A DNA stretch of 64,000 nucleotides from an uncultured Bacteroidales bacterium (GTDB lineage: Bacteria; Bacteroidota; Bacteroidia; Bacteroidales; Paludibacteraceae): assembly GCA_934716995.1 (NCBI GenBank), contig CAKUYO010000002.1, positions 124,001 through 188,000 of the forward strand, in the 5' to 3' direction. The position numbers and the translations under genes were made by a program. Below are positions 61,001 through 64,000 of this stretch, one piece after another (position 1 is the stretch's first letter; every line of letters starts with the position of its first letter). Under the pieces are notes generated by a model, which worked only from the letters and a program-made list of their open reading frames with translations, did no database searches and was not told where the DNA came from.

Positions 61001-61723
61001 CAGATACAGGTATCTTGCAACGACCCGAATATCGTTTGGAACACCACAGCAGCGGAAGGCTATTATACCACCATACGTGTTAAAGCCGTTGCTTGCGGTA
61101 CGGCTACGCTTACTGCCACATACGGCGACAAGACGGCTACCGTTACGGTTGTCTGCCACTACCAATACCTCGGCTATGACTCCGAGAAAGGCAGCATAAA
61201 TCAGAAATATACCGATGCCGACAACATCGCATTAGAGGACTACCGCAAGACACAGGGCTTTGTACTCTTTGCCGCCGAGAAAGCCGATGGCAGCGACAAA
61301 GTATTGTTCTATATCTTCAACGATGCGATTGACGAGAATATCGTGATTCCGGCAGGTACGTACAATATCAACAGCACCTACAACGATTATACCGTTCTGG
61401 CTTCTGTAGGTATCAATACTGACGGCATACTGACCCCGTCCTATTATACCACCCTCAACGGCAGTACCCCGACCGGTATCTGGTTCTTTGTGAACGGAAC
61501 GGTGGAGATCGGCAATCCCGGCAACGGACAGATGACCCTTACTGCCGATGCGGTCAACTCGTACAATCTGCCCGTACATATCGAATACACAGGTACGCCG
61601 ACGGCTATCGAGTATGTTGCGGCAGAAGAGGAAAGCGAGACCTGCAAATTGATTGAAGGCGGTATCCTCTACATCATCCGCAACGGACACACCTACACCG
61701 CCACAGGCGAGTTGGTGAAATAA
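58007..61723 (+). CDS. Very large secreted protein with GLUG-type repeats, Ig-like domain and conserved tail
   Basis: A 1238-residue protein starting MRKHLLLFASLALLLSAPAE (signal peptide); an upstream ATG at 57965 is not used. Residues 20-590 are beta-rich and unassigned (propeller-like strands FIVSFDHYTTTDEF, YCFLFTDDDSAWFSFV). At about 590-660 is the module GSGTTADPYQIATAGDFKRI, which usually precedes GLUG repeats; these follow to about 860 (GGIVGTLRTGSSVKACAFSG, GGIAGENISADEAISHC, GGIIGYDARATVSNC). About 985-1055 is an Ig-like domain (GDSAEVTFSILNGDG, TATLTATYGDKTATVTV). The end GGILYIIRNGHTYTATG is the shared tail. It is probably a surface adhesin or matrix protein. Confidence 0.8.
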   Translation: MRKHLLLFASLALLLSAPAEATHTWRKAPEGTTPSAFFTPLAKAPRAVTPTTTELPATNAFGAINGPDGTVWTYTMDYTVANGSYTSAHVKVYNSKQVLVGEFTDTFETYPGETGVNSVQLNPTITKKFFNLDDNYEVMLFIHATTEDHSGHNYNDVFSLGKPDKIATIGGNHVLGQNTARDAWSENYTLLFQRDSIDYETYEYHMYYDVYEKASYSGGIKKIHTFDIDYDYISGSGNASVPIMMQKRNNQIYYALPRYEKPFFEPSTSINEDPVVTPDNNLLITLLDSKFDTLSVTKIPCPTETDYIYTFPYVGGLRSNDDLAFDEFAAADTAFIVSFDHYTTTDEFLTSYYVYNVQGERIKTIAEYSSDALWLSDIPGQEEQYCFLFTDDDSAWFSFVDVPSCNEVLHLSAALDGNSLSTNLDRYQTGNSYQYVFSLSYAADDAEGNTIHSIAWINQDGSLNHYDRLNLGQNIQMANPWINAPALNPWIFNTDNEREYMVLVKRLKATGSSATNELLYVVNTKGERLLEIGPDDTKGNLSGISLLNPESNPTLAILYYNSGAASYYTPTFVSLPLNTFAGSGTTADPYQIATAGDFKRISTAPAAAFQVVADIDFQSLPFGGIDANFTGSIDGQNHVLTNLVLEDNGLFQNVLENASIKDLHLYQPQMSLEDASEAGFIANSVVTNQLLKGTCVIENVHIYQPVVSAAKDFDGYFGSIAGSTATGTQIRQCSASDAEIQILSEDATAGGIVGTLRTGSSVKACAFSGELIAGIAGGIAGENISADEAISHCHSNADITGYSAAGGIIGYDARATVSNCLAEGDIDVFGGIRTTAAGGIAGTLEETWETPAAKVIENCLVGVSSIHYWDDAKGVAAHRIAGYTSADKQDGDSQSAPETALANNYVISALAVLDESVQATDTTTEGATLPAADLTTDFLTAHNFAEGTSLDAPWVHSATPYLWFEKETGALIADRTEIDLVIGDSAEVTFSILNGDGAQIQVSCNDPNIVWNTTAAEGYYTTIRVKAVACGTATLTATYGDKTATVTVVCHYQYLGYDSEKGSINQKYTDADNIALEDYRKTQGFVLFAAEKADGSDKVLFYIFNDAIDENIVIPAGTYNINSTYNDYTVLASVGINTDGILTPSYYTTLNGSTPTGIWFFVNGTVEIGNPGNGQMTLTADAVNSYNLPVHIEYTGTPTAIEYVAAEEESETCKLIEGGILYIIRNGHTYTATGELVK

Positions 61724-61741
61724 GTCATAGAACAGGATTGT

Positions 61742-61785
61742 AACACACAAACAGCCGGGCGAGTTCGCCCGGCTGTTTGTGTGTT
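61742..61785. terminator. Bidirectional terminator between the 58007 gene and coaX
   Basis: A perfect 21-bp inverted repeat (core ACAGCCGGGCGA / TCGCCCGGCTGT) with a 2-nt loop, followed by GTGTGTTATATG on one side and matching sequence on the other. It serves two converging genes. Confidence 0.9.
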
Positions 61786-61809
61786 ATATGTTACATAAGT
61801 CCAATGGGA

Positions 61810-62565
61810 CTAATGCGTCTTATTATAACAAAGAATGGTATTTAGTCCGATGAGGACGAGATGTTTCTCGTAGCGGACAGGGTATTCCGCTGCATTGGGA
61901 GAACGGAGGTTGTTGAGAATATACGGAGCATTACCGCCTGTGAGAAATGTCCGGAAATGCTCCGTTCGTTCGCCCAATGTGCGCATATAGCCCTTTACTT
62001 CATACGCCACGCCACGCACCACGCCTGCGGCAATGGCATCGTGGGTATTCGTGCCGAAAAGCGGGATGAGTTCGTTCTCCCCCAACTCTACAAGAGGCAG
62101 TTTCTTGGTCATCCGGTGGAGCATCACAAAGCGCATCTTCACCCCGGGAGCAATGTTGCCGCCTTCGTAGCGTCCTTGTGCGGAGACAAAATCGTAGGTG
62201 ATAGCCGAACCGGCATCAATAATCAGCAGGTTCTCACCGGGGCAAAGCGACACCGCCCCTACTGCCGCTGCGAGACGGTCTTGCCCGAGGGTTTCAGACG
62301 TGTCGTAGCCGTTTCGGATAGGTACGGGCGTATTATGGTCGAAAAGAATAAAATGCTTCGACAGACGATGGAGCGCATTGACAATAGCGGGTTCGATATT
62401 GATGACGGACGAAACGATACTATCCGTGATAGGATAGAGCGAAAACAGGCGTTCCACATCGGACGAACGGAAGGACTTGTAGATAAAATTCTTCACGATA
62501 CGCCCCTCGTCGGTCATCAGAGCCACCTTGGTGCGCGAATTGCCTTGGTCGATACAGAGATTCAA
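61810..62565 (-). CDS. coaX: Type III pantothenate kinase
   Basis: Phosphorylates pantothenate, the first step of coenzyme A synthesis, without inhibition by CoA. It has 251 residues of the ASKHA fold: LCIDQGNSRTKVALM (phosphate loop), GYDTSETLGQDRLAAAVGA, LLIIDAGSAITYDFV, YEGGNIAPGVKMRFVMLH and AIAAGVVRGVAYEVKGYM. Together with coaE at 47663 it gives two CoA-pathway enzymes in the window. The acyl-CoA synthetase gene lies 56 bases upstream on the same strand, a plausible co-transcribed partner since its product uses CoA. Confidence 0.93.
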   Translation of the reverse strand: MNLCIDQGNSRTKVALMTDEGRIVKNFIYKSFRSSDVERLFSLYPITDSIVSSVINIEPAIVNALHRLSKHFILFDHNTPVPIRNGYDTSETLGQDRLAAAVGAVSLCPGENLLIIDAGSAITYDFVSAQGRYEGGNIAPGVKMRFVMLHRMTKKLPLVELGENELIPLFGTNTHDAIAAGVVRGVAYEVKGYMRTLGERTEHFRTFLTGGNAPYILNNLRSPNAAEYPVRYEKHLVLIGLNTILCYNKTH

Positions 62566-62570
62566 GATAA

Positions 62571-62605
62571 TTATGAATTAGGAATGAAGAATTATGAATT
62601 ATTAC
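62571..62605. repeat. 7-bp-type AT-rich repeat between the acyl-CoA synthetase gene and coaX
   Basis: AATTATGAATTA recurs with GAATGAAG between, the same AATTCAT-like family as the array at 19207. It fills the 56-base spacer. Confidence 0.55.
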
Positions 62606-62621
62606 TCCCTATTTCAACTAA

Positions 62622-64000
62622 TCAATCCTCTGCCATAGAGGTGTAGAGGAAGCGTTTGATGGATTTCTTGGGGGTCTTCTCGAACTCGTGGGTGTAAAGT
62701 TTGATTTTTACAATCTGTTCGTAGGACGCCAGCAGTTTGTTGACCTCCTTGCGGTTCTGCTCCATTGCCTCGGCAAGTTGCTCTTCTGCCAAGTGTGCGG
62801 CATCCACCGCCTCAAAATCGGGGCAAACCAGAGCCACCAACTGCGTGCCGCGTTGCAGGACAAGCGATTCCATGACATAGGGCATATTGTTCAGTTTCGC
62901 CTCTATCTCTTCGGGGTAGATGTTCTGACCAGACGGACCGAGCAGCATAGTCTTGCTGCGGCCTTTGATATAGATAAAGTTGTCCGCATCAATCATACCG
63001 AGGTCGCCGGTATGCAACCAACCGTCGGGGGTGATAGTGAGCCGTGTCGCCTCATCATTCTTATAGTAACCGTACATCACGTTCTCACCGCGCACCAATA
63101 TCTCGCCTATACCGTCCGCATCGGGGTTGTCTATCTTAGCCTCCATCAAACCTGCCAGCACCTGTCCGCAGGAGTTGGCACGGAAATGCTCCCACTTGGT
63201 GAAACTGATGAGCGGAGCGGTCTCCGTCATACCATAGCCCACCGTAACGGGGAACTTGATACGGCGCAGAAAGGCTTCCACCTCGGCATTGAGCGGAGCA
63301 CCGCCAATGATGATTTGCGAGAACTCGCCGCCGAAAGCGTTGATCAATTGCTCGCGGATTTTGCCCAATACAAGTTCGTCCAGATACGGCACTTTGAGCA
63401 CCCAACTGACAGGGGCTTTGCTGATCTGCGGAGCAATCATTTTCTTGTAAATCTTCTCCAAGATCAACGGTACGGAAAGGATAATGGTCGGTTTGACTTC
63501 ACTGAACGCTTTGAGCAGCACTTTTGCCGACGGGGTACGCCCGATGAGATAGGTGTGTCCGCCCGCAGCGAGACAAGAGAGAAAATCGAATGCGCAACCG
63601 TAGGCATGTGCAAGCGGCAGGAATGTTACATGGCGTGCACCGCGGAAAGTAAGGCGCGACTCCAAAGCAAACCGGATATTCCCCGCAAGGGCATTGCAAG
63701 GTGTGATAACACCCTTGGAGAAACCCGTTGTCCCCGAGGTGTAGTTAATACTTGCCACCTCGCTGTTCGGACGCTCGTCGTAGTGCACATCAGCAGACTT
63801 ATAGCCATTGGGATAACGGCTGTTGAATATACCGAGGACCGCCTCGGGCGTCAGGTTCGCCGCCAACTCCGCACGCATAGCAATAGGATGCCAGTTACCC
63901 AACGAGAAAACCGCCATCACGGCAGGTATCTGGTCGTACTCAATGCCCTCCCAGTTGGCATCGGAGACAAAGAGCAGTTTTGCCTCGGAGTGGTTGATGA
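62622..64000 (-). CDS. AMP-binding long-chain acyl-CoA synthetase (5' end outside window)
   Basis: The frame is open to the window edge, so the N-terminus is missing; about 459 residues are visible. The AMP/phosphate motif is SINYTSGTTGFSKGVITP; others are FLPLAHAYGCAFDF, VGYGMTETAPLISF, GWLHTGDLGMID and the C-terminal IKGRSKTMLLGPSGQNIYPE. It activates a fatty acid to acyl-AMP and then acyl-CoA, in cytosol or at the membrane. It is a FadD15-like class common in Bacteroidales. The C-terminal FEKTPKKSIKRFLY holds the usual Lys. The stop is 56 bases before coaX. Confidence 0.92.
   Translation of the reverse strand, partial: INHSEAKLLFVSDANWEGIEYDQIPAVMAVFSLGNWHPIAMRAELAANLTPEAVLGIFNSRYPNGYKSADVHYDERPNSEVASINYTSGTTGFSKGVITPCNALAGNIRFALESRLTFRGARHVTFLPLAHAYGCAFDFLSCLAAGGHTYLIGRTPSAKVLLKAFSEVKPTIILSVPLILEKIYKKMIAPQISKAPVSWVLKVPYLDELVLGKIREQLINAFGGEFSQIIIGGAPLNAEVEAFLRRIKFPVTVGYGMTETAPLISFTKWEHFRANSCGQVLAGLMEAKIDNPDADGIGEILVRGENVMYGYYKNDEATRLTITPDGWLHTGDLGMIDADNFIYIKGRSKTMLLGPSGQNIYPEEIEAKLNNMPYVMESLVLQRGTQLVALVCPDFEAVDAAHLAEEQLAEAMEQNRKEVNKLLASYEQIVKIKLYTHEFEKTPKKSIKRFLYTSMAED

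Overview
The window comes from a member of the Bacteroidota, most likely the order Bacteroidales. The evidence is a SusC/SusD pair, type IX secretion-style C-termini, the Bacteroidota promoter (TTTG, about 20 nt, TAnnTTTG) at nine or more starts, rha genes of Bacteroidales type, and a dxs-trkA-trkH set. I cannot name a genus. No rRNA, tRNA, CRISPR array, IS transposase or prophage was seen.

Layout. 1-5250 is the 3' end of a giant repeat-built secreted protein with a T9SS tail. 5251-6220 is non-coding and holds a terminator, dispersed repeats and a promoter-to-terminator unit of about 230 nt that folds as a structured small RNA. 6221-16440 is an accessory cluster, all on the + strand: a voltage-gated channel with a large unknown cytosolic domain, two tiny basic proteins, three paralogous small proteins, a GIY-YIG nuclease, a leucine-rich-repeat protein carrying the same C-terminal domain as that nuclease, a lipoprotein, a helical protein, and a second channel with a calcium-channel-like filter. 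It matches no system I know and is the best candidate here for something undescribed. 16515-22106 holds an HNH-like gene (-), dxs, trkA and trkH.

22371-42577 is one block on the - strand that looks like a single very long operon. In transcription order it is rhaB, rhaA, rhaT, rhaD, SusC, SusD, a surface lipoprotein, a GH3, a GH78-like enzyme, several secreted binding-type proteins, a 40-residue peptide gene and two GH128-type glucanases. The divergent AraC-type gene at 42732 is its likely regulator. The set suggests uptake and breakdown of a rhamnose-bearing glycan with beta-glucan linkages.

44181-48289 carries an SGNH esterase and MBOAT acyltransferase pair (glycan O-acetylation) and coaE. 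48279-52612 has five secreted proteins of unknown function, four or five of them in an operon. 52719-55372 has a UbiA prenyltransferase, a PepSY membrane protein and an OB-fold lipoprotein. 55643-61723 has two large secreted proteins, and 61810-64000 has coaX and the 3' end of an acyl-CoA synthetase.

The non-coding DNA is as striking as the genes. Many spacers carry direct repeats whose sequence differs from spacer to spacer but whose period is always 11 bp. A second family has a 7-bp period and spills into coding sequence. A third family is made of palindromic blocks, including a 225-bp element present in two inverted copies. Starts given here were often moved downstream of the longest open frame to the first codon that fits the promoter or signal peptide.
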